Origin: Bradyrhizobium cajani
Lineage (GTDB): Bacteria > Pseudomonadota > Alphaproteobacteria > Rhizobiales > Xanthobacteraceae
Assembly: GCF_009759665.1 (NCBI RefSeq)
Contig: NZ_WQNE01000018.1
Location: forward strand, 62,001-126,000
DNA: 64,000 nt
Direction of reading: 5' to 3'
Numbering within the stretch: the first letter of the stretch is position 1; every line of letters begins with the position of its first letter. Shown piece after piece: positions 34,511-43,783 of the stretch. Made by a program: the position numbers and the translations under genes. The notes under the pieces are model-generated. The model saw only the letters and a list, made by a program, of their open reading frames with translations, did not search any database and was not told the DNA's origin.

Positions 34511-36131
34511 TGCGATAAGCCCTTCGCGGACCGTGCTGCTGCCCGACATGCGCTATTCCGATGACGTGCAGACCCGCTACCGGCAGCGCGGATACTGGGG
34601 TGACGAAGTCCTGTCGGATGTCGTCCGGGCTTGGGCGAGCCGGCACGCCAAGCGAACGGCGCTGCTGACCGAGCGCGATGATTGGGATTTCGTCACCTTG
34701 GTTGCGCGCGCCGACCGGTTCGGGTGCCATCTGGCGGCGCGCGGGGTGAGCGCGGGCGAGGCGGTCATACTGCAGCATCGCAACGACACCGATTTCATCG
34801 TCGCGTTGCTAGCCCTTCTTCTGCTCGGGGCTGTGCCCGTGCTGGCGCTGCCAGCGCATCAGCAGCGCGAAGTGACCCATGTGGCCGAACTGGCGACCGC
34901 GGTCTGCTATCTTGGCAGCGAACACGCGGGGATCGACACCGTGGCGTTGCAGGCCGCTGTGCCAAGCCTTTGCTTCTCCCTGCTCGCATCGCCGGACCGG
35001 CGGTTCGCGGATTGGTCTGATGACGCGATTGGGTCGTTGCCGCGGCCCGCGGTACGTCCGGAGGACATCGCATTGCTCCTGCTGTCCGGCGGCACGACCG
35101 GCATGCCGAAACTGATTGCTCGTACCCACGCCGACTACATCTACAATTTCCGTGCCAGTGCGGCTTTGTGTGCGATTACCGCCGAGGATAGCTACTTGGC
35201 GGCCTTGCCGATGGCGCACAATTTCCCGCTGGGGTGTCCCGGGATTCTCGGCACGCTGGACCGGGGCGGCAGCGTCGTCGTGCCACCGAGTTCGGCGGCG
35301 GAAGAGGCGTTCGAGACGATCGCGCGTCATCGTGCAACGCTGACGGCACTGGTGCCGTCGCTCGCGGCACTCTGGCTGGAGGCGGCCGAATGGGAACGGC
35401 CTGATCTGTCCTCGATGCGGTTGGTGCAGGTGGGAGGGGCCAAGCTCGATGCTGCGACGGCCGATCAACTGGCGTCGAAATTCGGCTGCGTCATCCAGCA
35501 GGTGTTTGGCATGGCCGAGGGATTGCTCAATTTTACGCGCCTGGACGATCCGCCGGACCTTATCGCCGCAACCCAGGGACGCCCCCTGTGCGACGACGAC
35601 GAGGTGCGAGTCGTCGATGACCGCGGACAGGATGTGCCGACTGGCGACGTCGGCGAGCTTCTGGTCCGCGGGCCCTATACCATCCGCGGATATTACCGGG
35701 CCACGGACTACAATCGTCAGGCCTTCACGCCGGACGGATTCTACCGCAGTGGAGATCGCGTCCGCCGCCTGGCCAGCGGCCATCTGATCGTCGAAGGCCG
35801 AATCAAGGATGTCATCAACCGGCACGGTGAATCGATCGCGGCGGACGAGATCGAAGCCTGTCTGCGGGATCATCCCGCGGTCCGCGACGCCGCGGTGTTT
35901 GCCGATCAGCTGGCGGGATACGACGAGGCGATTCATGCTGCCGTCATCAGCGACGATGCCACGCTCACACTGAATGACGTTCGCGCATTTTTTGCGAGCC
36001 TGAGGGTGGCCGCCTACAAATGGCCCGACAAGCTGTCGCACATAAGACAGTTCCCGCTGACGCCGATTGGAAAAGTCGACAAGCGACAACTTGCGACATT
36101 GCTTCGTGAACCGGCGGCTCCGAACACCTGA
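34503..36131 (+). CDS. salicyl-AMP ligase, PchD/YbtE-like
   Basis: A 542-residue ANL-superfamily aryl acid ligase. The signature LLLSGGTTGMPKLIARTHAD (about residues 196-215) is that of EntE/DhbE/YbtE/PchD, and MAHNFPLGCPG, INRHGESIAADEIE and the catalytic Lys in TPIGKVDKRQL follow. It activates salicylate with ATP and loads it on the aryl carrier domain at the start of NRPS1. It is the last gene of the first operon; about 170 bp of non-coding DNA follow before the regulator. Salicylate rather than dihydroxybenzoate is inferred from pchA and pchB in the cluster and the lack of entA. Confidence 0.93.
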   Translation: MPDAISPSRTVLLPDMRYSDDVQTRYRQRGYWGDEVLSDVVRAWASRHAKRTALLTERDDWDFVTLVARADRFGCHLAARGVSAGEAVILQHRNDTDFIVALLALLLLGAVPVLALPAHQQREVTHVAELATAVCYLGSEHAGIDTVALQAAVPSLCFSLLASPDRRFADWSDDAIGSLPRPAVRPEDIALLLLSGGTTGMPKLIARTHADYIYNFRASAALCAITAEDSYLAALPMAHNFPLGCPGILGTLDRGGSVVVPPSSAAEEAFETIARHRATLTALVPSLAALWLEAAEWERPDLSSMRLVQVGGAKLDAATADQLASKFGCVIQQVFGMAEGLLNFTRLDDPPDLIAATQGRPLCDDDEVRVVDDRGQDVPTGDVGELLVRGPYTIRGYYRATDYNRQAFTPDGFYRSGDRVRRLASGHLIVEGRIKDVINRHGESIAADEIEACLRDHPAVRDAAVFADQLAGYDEAIHAAVISDDATLTLNDVRAFFASLRVAAYKWPDKLSHIRQFPLTPIGKVDKRQLATLLREPAAPNT

Positions 36132-36301
36132 CGACGCTACCCTTGGTTCCGGCCGCCATCGCTCGCCACCACACGGATTCCGCTCTTTAGAGGCAAAGTA
36201 AATCGTTCTGGTTGCCGGATTGTTCGATCTCCCTAGAATGTCGTTCTGCGACAACAGGGAATAGCGCCGGTCGAGTATCCGGTGCTATCTGCGAAACAGC
36301 A
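36132..36301. promoter_or_regulatory. promoter region of the AraC regulator
   Basis: This gap ends the biosynthetic operon and starts the regulator gene. It contains CCTAGAATG followed by a short inverted repeat TGTCG-TTCTG-CGACA at 36240-36254. The TAGAATG core is shared with the receptor/NRPS promoter region. AraC/PchR regulators usually control their own promoter, so this is a candidate site, by position only. No convincing terminator was seen after the ligase gene. Confidence 0.4.
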
Positions 36302-37333
36302 ATGAGCGTAACGCGTGGACTTCGATCAGATCAGGCCCATATCGCGACGGGCGGTCGATATTCTCCTTCAAGCCTGGCCGACATCGCGAGCGAATGGGGG
36401 TACAGCTGCGAGATGTCGGGGGCGACCGACGTGGCACGGGCGCAGGAGGACTCCCCCCTGGCCGCCGGCCTCATCGCGACGCAGAAGCTGTCCAGCGGGC
36501 TGAACGTCTGCGTCAGCGACCTGACGACACTGCACGACAACGATCGGATCGGCCTTGCCCGGAGATCGTTGACGATCGCGGTCAATCTTCACGGTTCGCC
36601 GGTCACCTATGCGATCGACGACGATCAGACCGTCAGCCTTGTCGCCGAGAGCGCCATGGCGCTGTCGGCAGCCGACGATACGCGCATGGCCAGTAGCTAC
36701 CGCCGCGGTGAGAGCTCCCGCATCCTGGTGATCCAGGCTTGCCCGGTCAGCGTGATGGACGCCGAACTTGCCGAGCACCTCGATGCACATTTGCAGGAGA
36801 CGACGGCAAAATCGCTATCCCTGAGCTGCCGCGCACGTGCACTGTCCCATGAGCTGTTCTCACCTGGGCACACCGGCCTGGTCGGGAGATTGCTGGCCGA
36901 GAGCTGTGCGCTCGAACTGCTCGCGTGCGTCATTACGGCTCAACAGGCCCAGAACAAGTCCACAAGCTGGATTCATTCGCGCGACATCGCGAAGATTCAC
37001 CGGGTGCGCGACAAGCTGATCTCCAATCTCGATGCGGAGCATCATCTGTGCGATCTTGCCCGCGATGTCGGCATGAGTACCAGTACCTTGAAGTCCAAGT
37101 TCGCGGCTGTCATCGGCCGGCCCGTCTTCCAGTTCTTGCGTGACAAACGGCTCGATCGTGCCCGCGACGGCCTTCAGCATGAGGGATGGACGGTGTCGCA
37201 GGCGGCGTACTATGTCGGCTACCGTCATGCGAGCAATTTTGCGACGGCGTTTCGACGACGCTACGGCGTCGCGCCGACCTCGACGCGGCGTTCGCCGCGG
37301 GAAGCGTCCTTCCGTGCGCAGGCTGCGGAATAG
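36302..37333 (+). CDS. AraC-family siderophore regulator, PchR/YbtA-like
   Basis: A 343-residue regulator. The C-terminal 100 residues hold two helix-turn-helix motifs: LCDLARDVGMSTSTLKSKFA and the conserved second helix VSQAAYYVGYRHASNFATAF with RYG-x-AP. The N-terminal domain is divergent but has the general size of PchR, which senses the ferric siderophore. It lies between the two siderophore operons and should activate both, and the receptor, when the siderophore is present. I chose ATG 36302; an in-frame TTG at 36212 would add 30 residues of low-quality sequence. Ligand binding is inferred from family and position. Confidence 0.9.
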   Translation: MSVTRGLRSDQAHIATGGRYSPSSLADIASEWGYSCEMSGATDVARAQEDSPLAAGLIATQKLSSGLNVCVSDLTTLHDNDRIGLARRSLTIAVNLHGSPVTYAIDDDQTVSLVAESAMALSAADDTRMASSYRRGESSRILVIQACPVSVMDAELAEHLDAHLQETTAKSLSLSCRARALSHELFSPGHTGLVGRLLAESCALELLACVITAQQAQNKSTSWIHSRDIAKIHRVRDKLISNLDAEHHLCDLARDVGMSTSTLKSKFAAVIGRPVFQFLRDKRLDRARDGLQHEGWTVSQAAYYVGYRHASNFATAFRRRYGVAPTSTRRSPREASFRAQAAE

Positions 37334-37636
37334 CAGGCAGCAGGATCCATCCTAGTCATCCCTGTGGTAGGCCGGGGCGGCGTTGAACCCGTTTGGTGAG
37401 CGCGTAGTGATCGCGTGCGTCTCATTCTCGATGCAGGTGCGATCAGGGCCCTCCGGCAGATCATGATTGCCGATCATGAACCTGCCGGTCGAAGCATCTA
37501 GCAAGCTGGCGTGGCTTTCCGCATAGGTTTTTCAACCGCTCGCAAATGATAGACCTCTGGTCTTCCAGCCTGCAAAGAGCCTACTCAGGCCGTGCTCCCG
37601 AGACATACTCGAAGAGGCGCCCTCGGAGAAAGGCTG
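37334..37636. promoter_or_regulatory. promoter region of the uptake/salicylate operon
   Basis: This 303-bp gap separates the regulator from the MFS gene and must hold the promoter of the second operon, which runs to 46,210. Its main feature is the long imperfect inverted repeat at 37453-37488, listed separately. The ribosome site for the MFS gene (GGAGAAAGG) is at 37625-37633. No coding signal was found in it. Confidence 0.55.
37453..37488. repeat. long imperfect inverted repeat, possible operator or terminator
   Basis: Left arm CCGGCAG-A-TCATGAT, centre TGCCG, right arm ATCATGA-AC-CTGCCGG: two blocks of 7 bp pair perfectly around a small internal loop. It also contains GATCATGA twice as a direct repeat, 13 bp apart. 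It is 120 bp after the regulator stop and 148 bp before the MFS start. No T-run follows, which favours an operator over a rho-independent terminator. Confidence 0.55.
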
Positions 37637-38875
37637 ATGGACCGTCGTTACATGCGATATGTCGTCATCGCTGTGCTTGCGTGTCAGCAGTATCTCGCGA
37701 TCGCGTTCATCTATGCGGCCGTTCCGGTGATCCTGCGGGCCAATGGCGCCAGCTTGCAAATCGTCGGCTTGTTCAGCACTGTGTTCTTCGCCTTCGCTGT
37801 CAATTTTCTGTGGGCTCCGGTCGTCGATCGCTGGAGCCTCAATCGTCTCGGATTGAGGCGTTCATGGATCCTGTCGACGCAGGCGGCAAGCGCCGCGGTC
37901 ATCGCGGCGATGGCGATCCTGAATCCAGCGGTCGATTTCGTTGCGGTTCTCGTTGTTTGCCTCGTGTTGGCGACGCTCGCCGCTACGCAGCGGATCGCAA
38001 CGCTCGGCTACGTCGCGGAAGCGCTCGATGATGGCGAGCGTCCGTTCGGCGCCGCATTGCTGGGGTGGGGCGGTGCCGTCGGTAACGCAATCGGCGGCGC
38101 GATCTGCCTCCAGCTCATCGAACTGATCGGCTGGCGCCCAGCACTGTTCGGCTTTGCCGCGCTGCTGCTCGCCTTCGCCGGATGGGTGTTTACCATCCCA
38201 GAACCGGCCCGGCGCAAGGATGAAACGCATCCAAGGCGGAGCGTGTCGATTCTTGCGATCATCCGCAACGATAGTCTGTGGACGACGGCCGCGATGATCG
38301 CTCCCGGCGTTCTCGGCGTTGCCGTGGCGTTCGCGATGGTGCAGCCGCGGTTGGTAGATCTCGGTTTTGGTGCCGCAGACATCGGCTGGATCGGAGCGGT
38401 AGCAAATATCCTGACATTCACGATGATCGCACCACTCACGAGCACGATCGTTGTTCGCGTGGCGCCGCACCGTGCCGTGATCTGGGCGTGCATGTTCCTC
38501 GCTATCGGCTTCGCCGCACTCGCGTTCCTTGAACGCTATGTCGGGACTGGTTTCGCTGCTGTGGCGAGCGTCGGCACCGTGTTCGCCGCGCTTGCAGTCC
38601 AGCACGTTACGTTCACAAACTGGTTTCTCGAGCTCGCCCGACCGGGCGAGACGGCAACCGACGTCACGTTTCTGACCTCGGTGATGTCTGCCGTCGCATT
38701 GGTGGGATTCGCGGCGAGCGGCTTTGTTGCGGCCAGATTTGGTTATGGGGTCACATTGATCCTGCCGGGCGTCGGCTATGCGCTTTCGGCCCTGTTCGCT
38801 GCGGCGTTCGCGCGCTCGCGTCAGATGGCGGTCGCGCCAGGAAACGAGCGATTGGCGATCGAGCGGACACAGTAA
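37637..38875 (+). CDS. MFS siderophore transporter, YbtX/FptX/RhtX-like
   Basis: A 412-residue membrane protein with about 12 hydrophobic helices. The region FAVNFLWAPVVDRWSLNRLG after helix 2 and the AmpG-like organisation resemble the RhtX/FptX/YbtX group, which moves siderophores across the inner membrane. It begins the operon that also carries the ABC pair, P450, PchB, PchA and the carrier-activating enzyme. The ATG at 37637 has a good ribosome site (GGAGAAAGG); an in-frame TTG 45 bases upstream is less likely. Import of the ferric siderophore is favoured over export, from family. Confidence 0.87.
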   Translation: MDRRYMRYVVIAVLACQQYLAIAFIYAAVPVILRANGASLQIVGLFSTVFFAFAVNFLWAPVVDRWSLNRLGLRRSWILSTQAASAAVIAAMAILNPAVDFVAVLVVCLVLATLAATQRIATLGYVAEALDDGERPFGAALLGWGGAVGNAIGGAICLQLIELIGWRPALFGFAALLLAFAGWVFTIPEPARRKDETHPRRSVSILAIIRNDSLWTTAAMIAPGVLGVAVAFAMVQPRLVDLGFGAADIGWIGAVANILTFTMIAPLTSTIVVRVAPHRAVIWACMFLAIGFAALAFLERYVGTGFAAVASVGTVFAALAVQHVTFTNWFLELARPGETATDVTFLTSVMSAVALVGFAASGFVAARFGYGVTLILPGVGYALSALFAAAFARSRQMAVAPGNERLAIERTQ

Positions 38876-38890
38876 TTGGACCGGCGGCCC

Positions 38891-40672
38891 ATGACATCTG
38901 CATTCGACTCCGATGGCGTCGCTGGGCGGCCCGGCACTCATCTGCTCCGCCCGGTCCGCGGCTGGCTTTGCCTCGCGATCATTCTCCAGGTCATCTCGTC
39001 GGGCCTGGTGCTGGCGCCGCTGATCGAGCTGTCCGAGCTGGCGCCCGTTCTTCTAGGTGGTGGCGAGCGCCAGCACGAGGCCTGGTGGCTGGTGGAGCTT
39101 TCCGCCATATGCCTCGGTGGCGGGCTCGCATTGCGCGGGCTGGCGGAGCTCGTGACCCATCTCGCCGACAATGCGTTCGGACTGGACTTGCGCCGGCGAT
39201 TGGCCCGACGGATCGCGCGGGCGCCGCTCGGCTGGTTCGATGGCAATAGCAGCGGGCAGATCAAGCAGGGCGTTCAGGACGACGTCACGGCCATCCATCA
39301 TCTGATCGCGCACTCCTACGTCAACCTCGCCAATGCGGTGGCGACCACGCTCTTTGTGTACGGCTACCTGATGCAGGTCGATTGGCGGATGACGCTTGTG
39401 ACGCTGTTGCCGTTGCCGCTCTCTCTGCTCTTCTACAGCCGCGTCATAGCCGCGAGCAGTAGCCAGAAGATGGCCCGATACGGAGCAGCGCTGGCCGGGG
39501 TCAATCACTCGGTGATCGAGTTCGCGCAGGGGATACCGCTGGTCAAGATCTTCGGGCAGCAGGGGCAGGCTCATCAAGCCTACCGCACGGCGGTGAACGA
39601 TTTCCTCTCGTTCTTTCTCGCCTGGGTGCGTCCTCTGATCAGGCCGGAGACCTTGTCGTCGCTGGTGATAGCCCCGATCACCCTGCTTTTCCTGGTGCTG
39701 ACATGCGGAACGATTGCGGTCGGGCAGGGCTGGTTGCAAGGACACCAATTGCTGCCATTCGCCGTGTTGGGCCTTGGCGTCTCGATTCCGATTGCGGCGT
39801 TGAGCAGCGGCGCACAGTCCCTCCAGCTCAGTCGGGGCGCCTTCGTGCGACTGTCCGAATTGCTGGCCATCCCGCAGCAGCGCGAACCCGAGGTGGAGCT
39901 GCAGCCGGATGGGAGCGCGGTCAGATTTGAGCATGTGACGTTTTCGTTCGACGGGGTTCGCCGAATTCTTGATGACGTATCGTTGACGCTCCAGCCGGGA
40001 ACGGTCACGGCGCTGGTGGGCCGCTCGGGTTCGGGAAAGTCGACGCTGGCGAAACTGCTGCTGCGGTTTCACGAGCCCGAAAGCGGCCGGATCATGCTCG
40101 GCGGCTGCGACATTGCTGCGATCAATTCCCGCGACCTGTACCGGCACGTCGGCTTCGTGTTTCAGGACGTGCGGCTGCTCCGCATGAGCGTACGCGACAA
40201 CATCGCGCTTGGACGCCCGGACGCCAGTGACGAGGAGATCGAGGCGGCAGCGGCTGCCGCCGATATCCATCGACGGATCCTGCAATTGCCGCGCTCTTAT
40301 CGATCAGTCTACGGGGAGGATGCGCGGTTCTCCGGCGGCGAGGCGCAGCGGCTGAGCATCGCGCGTGCGTTGCTGCTCGATCCGCCAGTTCTGGTGCTGG
40401 ATGAGGCCACGGCCCAAGCCGACGTAGAGGCCGAGGCCGCGATCCAGGGGGCAATTTCGGCCCTGTTGGCGGGACGAGACCGTGCCCGGACTGTGCTCGT
40501 GATCGCGCACAACCTCAAAAGCATCGTCAATGCCGACGCGGTCGCCGTGCTGGAAGGCGGCCGGATCGTCGAGACGGGACGCCATGAGGTGTTGCTGGCT
40601 GGCGACGGACACTATGCGCGCATGTGGCGAGCCCAGAATCCGGTCCGTCAAGAGGAGGCGAACCAGCGATGA
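38891..40672 (+). CDS. ABC transporter, fused membrane-ATPase, YbtP-like
   Basis: A 593-residue half-transporter: six membrane helices (about 20-310) and a C-terminal ATPase with Walker A GRSGSGKST, signature FSGGEAQRLSIARA, Walker B LVLDEATAQAD. It has the exporter (type IV) fold, but the close siderophore relatives YbtP/YbtQ and IrtA/IrtB import ferric siderophores. It forms a pair with the next gene, whose start overlaps its stop (ATGA). I chose ATG 38891; an upstream TTG at 38876 abuts the MFS stop. Import is the likelier direction by family; export cannot be excluded. Confidence 0.9.
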   Translation: MTSAFDSDGVAGRPGTHLLRPVRGWLCLAIILQVISSGLVLAPLIELSELAPVLLGGGERQHEAWWLVELSAICLGGGLALRGLAELVTHLADNAFGLDLRRRLARRIARAPLGWFDGNSSGQIKQGVQDDVTAIHHLIAHSYVNLANAVATTLFVYGYLMQVDWRMTLVTLLPLPLSLLFYSRVIAASSSQKMARYGAALAGVNHSVIEFAQGIPLVKIFGQQGQAHQAYRTAVNDFLSFFLAWVRPLIRPETLSSLVIAPITLLFLVLTCGTIAVGQGWLQGHQLLPFAVLGLGVSIPIAALSSGAQSLQLSRGAFVRLSELLAIPQQREPEVELQPDGSAVRFEHVTFSFDGVRRILDDVSLTLQPGTVTALVGRSGSGKSTLAKLLLRFHEPESGRIMLGGCDIAAINSRDLYRHVGFVFQDVRLLRMSVRDNIALGRPDASDEEIEAAAAAADIHRRILQLPRSYRSVYGEDARFSGGEAQRLSIARALLLDPPVLVLDEATAQADVEAEAAIQGAISALLAGRDRARTVLVIAHNLKSIVNADAVAVLEGGRIVETGRHEVLLAGDGHYARMWRAQNPVRQEEANQR

Positions 40673-42453
40673 TCGTTCGACGGCTGGCCGGGCTTCTCGG
40701 GGCGGACAATGAACCGGTATTGCGGCGCTATCTGTGGCTGATGCTGGTCTGCTGCATCGTGCAGGGTTTCACGTTCGTATTGGTTGTCCCGATCATCCAG
40801 TCGCTCCTGGCCGGCGATGCGCGTGGCGCGGCGTGGTGGTTGCCGCTGCTGGCGCTCGGCACCGCCACGACATGGCTTCTGAATTATGCAGCGACCGTCG
40901 GCGGCTTCCGGGTTGCGATCAAATTGCTGGAAACCCTGCGCCATCGCGTCGGCGATCATGTCGTCTCGCTGCCGCTTGGCTGGTTCACCCCGCAGAACAC
41001 CGGCCGGCTCGGTCTGACCCTGAGCCAGGGCGTGATGGATATCCTTGGTCTGCCGGCCCGGCAGCTGACTCCGCTGATGCGCGCCACCGTAACGCCCCTG
41101 GTCGTCGTGGCCATGATGACCTTCTTCGATTGGCGGCTCGCAGCGATGGCAGCCGTGATCTTTCCGGGGGTAGCACTGATTTACTGGTGGGCGGGGCGTC
41201 TGGGCCGCGCCACCGACCGGGCCGTCGCTGCTGCTGCCGCCGAGGCAGGGGAGCGCATGGTCGAGTTTGCCCAGAACCAGGTGGTGCTGCGCGCCTACGG
41301 ATGCAGCGATTGCGGTTACGCGCTGTTCGACGCGGCGCTGCTCGCGCAAAGTCGCGCCAACCGGCGCCAGTTGTGGCTCGTGCTGCCACCGCTGCTGGCC
41401 AATTCCTGGCTGGCACAGCTCAGTTTTCTGCTACTGATGGCCGGCATCACGTGGCTAGCGATCGGCGGTGACCCGCAGCATCTGCCGACGCTGATCGCGA
41501 TGCTCGTGCTGATCAACCGCGTGGTCGATCCGCTGACCGAAGTCGCGACCTACAGCGCCGGCATTCGCATGGCATCGGCGCAGATGGAGGCGGTGGAGAC
41601 CATCCTGTCGGCAGAACCCCTGCCGCTGCTCCGGCCTCTGGCGGCGCCTCCCGCCGTTTTCGACATCGAGCTGGACCAGGTCAGCTTCAGCTATCGGCCC
41701 GGAGTGCCGGTGCTCGACACCATCAATTTGAAGCTGCCCGCGAACACCACCACCGCACTGCTGGGTGTATCTGGCTCCGGCAAGACCACCATACTCCAGT
41801 TGATTGCACGGTTTCACGATCCCAGCAACGGCACCGTTCGCATCGGCGGCGTGGATCTGCGTCGGCTCGAAACCGCGGAGCTGATGCGGATCATCTCTCC
41901 GGTGTTCCAGGACACCTACCTGTTTTCTGGGACCCTGCGCGAGAATGTCCTGCTCGGCCGGCTCACCGCGAGCGAGCAGGAACTGGAGCAGGTGATGAAG
42001 CTGGCACGCCTCGATGAGGTCATCGAGCGCCTCCCCGGTGGATGGGATAGTCCGGTCGGCGAACGCGGAAGCCTGCTGTCCGGAGGCGAACGTCAGCGGG
42101 TTTGCATCGCGCGGGCTTTGCTCAAGGACGCACCGATCATGCTGCTGGATGAAGCGGCGAGCGGGCTGGACGGCGAAAATCAGTCGGCTGTCAGTGAGGG
42201 TCTGCGCATGCTGCATGGCCGCAAGACCCTTCTCGTCATCACGCATCAGCTCGAAGCTATCCGAAACGCAGATCGGATCGTGGTGCTCGACCACCAACGT
42301 ATCGTCGAGCAGGGAAATCATCTGCAGCTGCTCGCCGCCAAAGGACGCTATGCGGCGTTCTGGCAGGCGCGTTCGGCATCGGCAGGCTGGCGGCTGCTCG
42401 CCTCGGACCGTGATATCGCACCTGACAGGAGCCACTATGCGTCAGCTTCTTGA
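40669..42453 (+). CDS. ABC transporter, fused membrane-ATPase, YbtQ-like
   Basis: A 594-residue half-transporter with six membrane helices and an ATPase: Walker A GVSGSGKTT, signature LSGGERQRVCIARA, Walker B IMLLDEAASGLD, switch His in VITHQLEAI. It should heterodimerise with the upstream YbtP-like subunit to move the siderophore across the inner membrane. ATG 40669 is set by AGAGGAGG ten bases upstream and overlaps the previous stop. Its own 3' end overlaps the P450 gene by 17 bases, which ties transport and biosynthesis into one operon. Confidence 0.92.
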   Translation: MIVRRLAGLLGADNEPVLRRYLWLMLVCCIVQGFTFVLVVPIIQSLLAGDARGAAWWLPLLALGTATTWLLNYAATVGGFRVAIKLLETLRHRVGDHVVSLPLGWFTPQNTGRLGLTLSQGVMDILGLPARQLTPLMRATVTPLVVVAMMTFFDWRLAAMAAVIFPGVALIYWWAGRLGRATDRAVAAAAAEAGERMVEFAQNQVVLRAYGCSDCGYALFDAALLAQSRANRRQLWLVLPPLLANSWLAQLSFLLLMAGITWLAIGGDPQHLPTLIAMLVLINRVVDPLTEVATYSAGIRMASAQMEAVETILSAEPLPLLRPLAAPPAVFDIELDQVSFSYRPGVPVLDTINLKLPANTTTALLGVSGSGKTTILQLIARFHDPSNGTVRIGGVDLRRLETAELMRIISPVFQDTYLFSGTLRENVLLGRLTASEQELEQVMKLARLDEVIERLPGGWDSPVGERGSLLSGGERQRVCIARALLKDAPIMLLDEAASGLDGENQSAVSEGLRMLHGRKTLLVITHQLEAIRNADRIVVLDHQRIVEQGNHLQLLAAKGRYAAFWQARSASAGWRLLASDRDIAPDRSHYASAS

Positions 42454-43765
42454 CAGCCACTCCTCGGGCGCCGAATGGCCGCTACCGGACGCCGATCTGG
42501 CGAATCTCGATCTGTTCACCAGCGGATTTCCGCATGCGCTGTTCACCACATTGCGCGGGCACGAGGGGCCGCATTTTCATCCGGCGACGGCGTTGACGCC
42601 TGGCCAGGAGGGATTTTGGGTGTTCTCGCGCTATCGCGACATCGTTCCTGTTGCGCGCGACAACGTCGTCTTCTCCTCGGAAAGTGGAGGCGATCGGGAA
42701 GGTGGCGGAACGATGATCGAGGACCTCCCCCGCTCGGTCGGGGTGGGGTCCGTGATCAACATGATGAACGATCCGCGTCACCGGGCGTTACGCCGTCTGG
42801 TCGCGCCTGGCATCACCCATGCCAAGATTGCCGCGCTGGAGGCGGTTCTGGCTAACGCGGCGCAAGCCGCAGTCGACGAGGCGTTGAGACGCGGGCACGG
42901 TGATCTCGTCAGCGATATCGCCGCCGAACTTCCGCTGCTGGCGATTGCGAGCCTGCTTGGCATCCCGCCGCAGGATCGGCACCAGATCTTTGCCTGGATC
43001 AATGCAGTTCTCGACTACGCCGACCGACAGCTCGGGGAGACCAGCCAGAGCAGCGCGCAGGCCATGCAGCAGTTCATGGCATATGGCCAGCGTTTCGTGG
43101 AAGGCAGGCGGCAAGCGCCCGGAGAGGACGTCGTTTCGCTGGCTGTGACCGGCGAGTTGGGGGACGGCCTTGGGCGATTGTCGAGTGTGGAGCAGTTGAT
43201 GGTCTTCAACGTGGTGATGGTCGCAGGTCTCGAAACCACCCGCAATGCCATCGCCGGCGGCGTTCTCGCCTTCATCGAGCATCCCGGACAATGGACCCGC
43301 TTGCAGAAGCAGCGGGCACTGATCAACCCGGCGCTGGAGGAGATCCTGCGCTGGACTTCGCCGACGCCCTATAATCGCCGCACCGCGACCTGCGATGTCG
43401 AGATCGGCGACTGCCTCATCCGGCGCGGCGAGAAGGTAACATTGTGGTGGGCGTCGGCCAATCGCGATGATGCGATTTTTGAGCGCGCCTCCGAATTCGA
43501 TGTCAGCCGGGCGACCAATCCCCATTTGGCATTTGGGTTCGGCGGCCATGGTTGTCTCGGCGCGCAACTCGCAAGGCTCGAGATGCGCGTCGTGCTGAAT
43601 GCTCTGCTGGATCGGGTCGACGGTTTCGATCTGGCCGGCGACGTAGAATGGGTCCGGAGCAACAAGCACACCGGAATCCGACGCATGCCAATTCGCTATT
43701 CGGCGGCATCGCCACCGTCAGCGCGATGCGATGATGCGGCCGGCGCGGCCGGGAACAGGTTCTGA
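42437..43765 (+). CDS. cytochrome P450, probable siderophore tailoring enzyme
   Basis: A 442-residue soluble bacterial P450. Landmarks: I-helix AGLETTRNA (the acid-Thr pair for oxygen activation), the E-x-x-R of EEILRW, and the heme loop FGFGGHGCLG with the ligand Cys373. The sequence around the heme and I-helix resembles the CYP124/CYP125/CYP142-type group. The ATG has an AGGAG ribosome site and lies within the ABC gene's 3' end. No ferredoxin gene is near. Neither pyochelin nor yersiniabactin clusters carry a P450; the Streptomyces coelibactin cluster, as I recall it, does. Oxidation of a ring or the aryl cap is plausible; the reaction is not known. Confidence 0.92.
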   Translation: MRQLLDSHSSGAEWPLPDADLANLDLFTSGFPHALFTTLRGHEGPHFHPATALTPGQEGFWVFSRYRDIVPVARDNVVFSSESGGDREGGGTMIEDLPRSVGVGSVINMMNDPRHRALRRLVAPGITHAKIAALEAVLANAAQAAVDEALRRGHGDLVSDIAAELPLLAIASLLGIPPQDRHQIFAWINAVLDYADRQLGETSQSSAQAMQQFMAYGQRFVEGRRQAPGEDVVSLAVTGELGDGLGRLSSVEQLMVFNVVMVAGLETTRNAIAGGVLAFIEHPGQWTRLQKQRALINPALEEILRWTSPTPYNRRTATCDVEIGDCLIRRGEKVTLWWASANRDDAIFERASEFDVSRATNPHLAFGFGGHGCLGAQLARLEMRVVLNALLDRVDGFDLAGDVEWVRSNKHTGIRRMPIRYSAASPPSARCDDAAGAAGNRF

Positions 43766-43783
43766 TCTCCATGGAGGGGTCCA

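Noticed and set aside
37453..37488. Rho-independent terminator of the AraC gene
   Set aside because: The stem is good but no T-run follows on either strand, so it is reported as an inverted repeat and possible operator.
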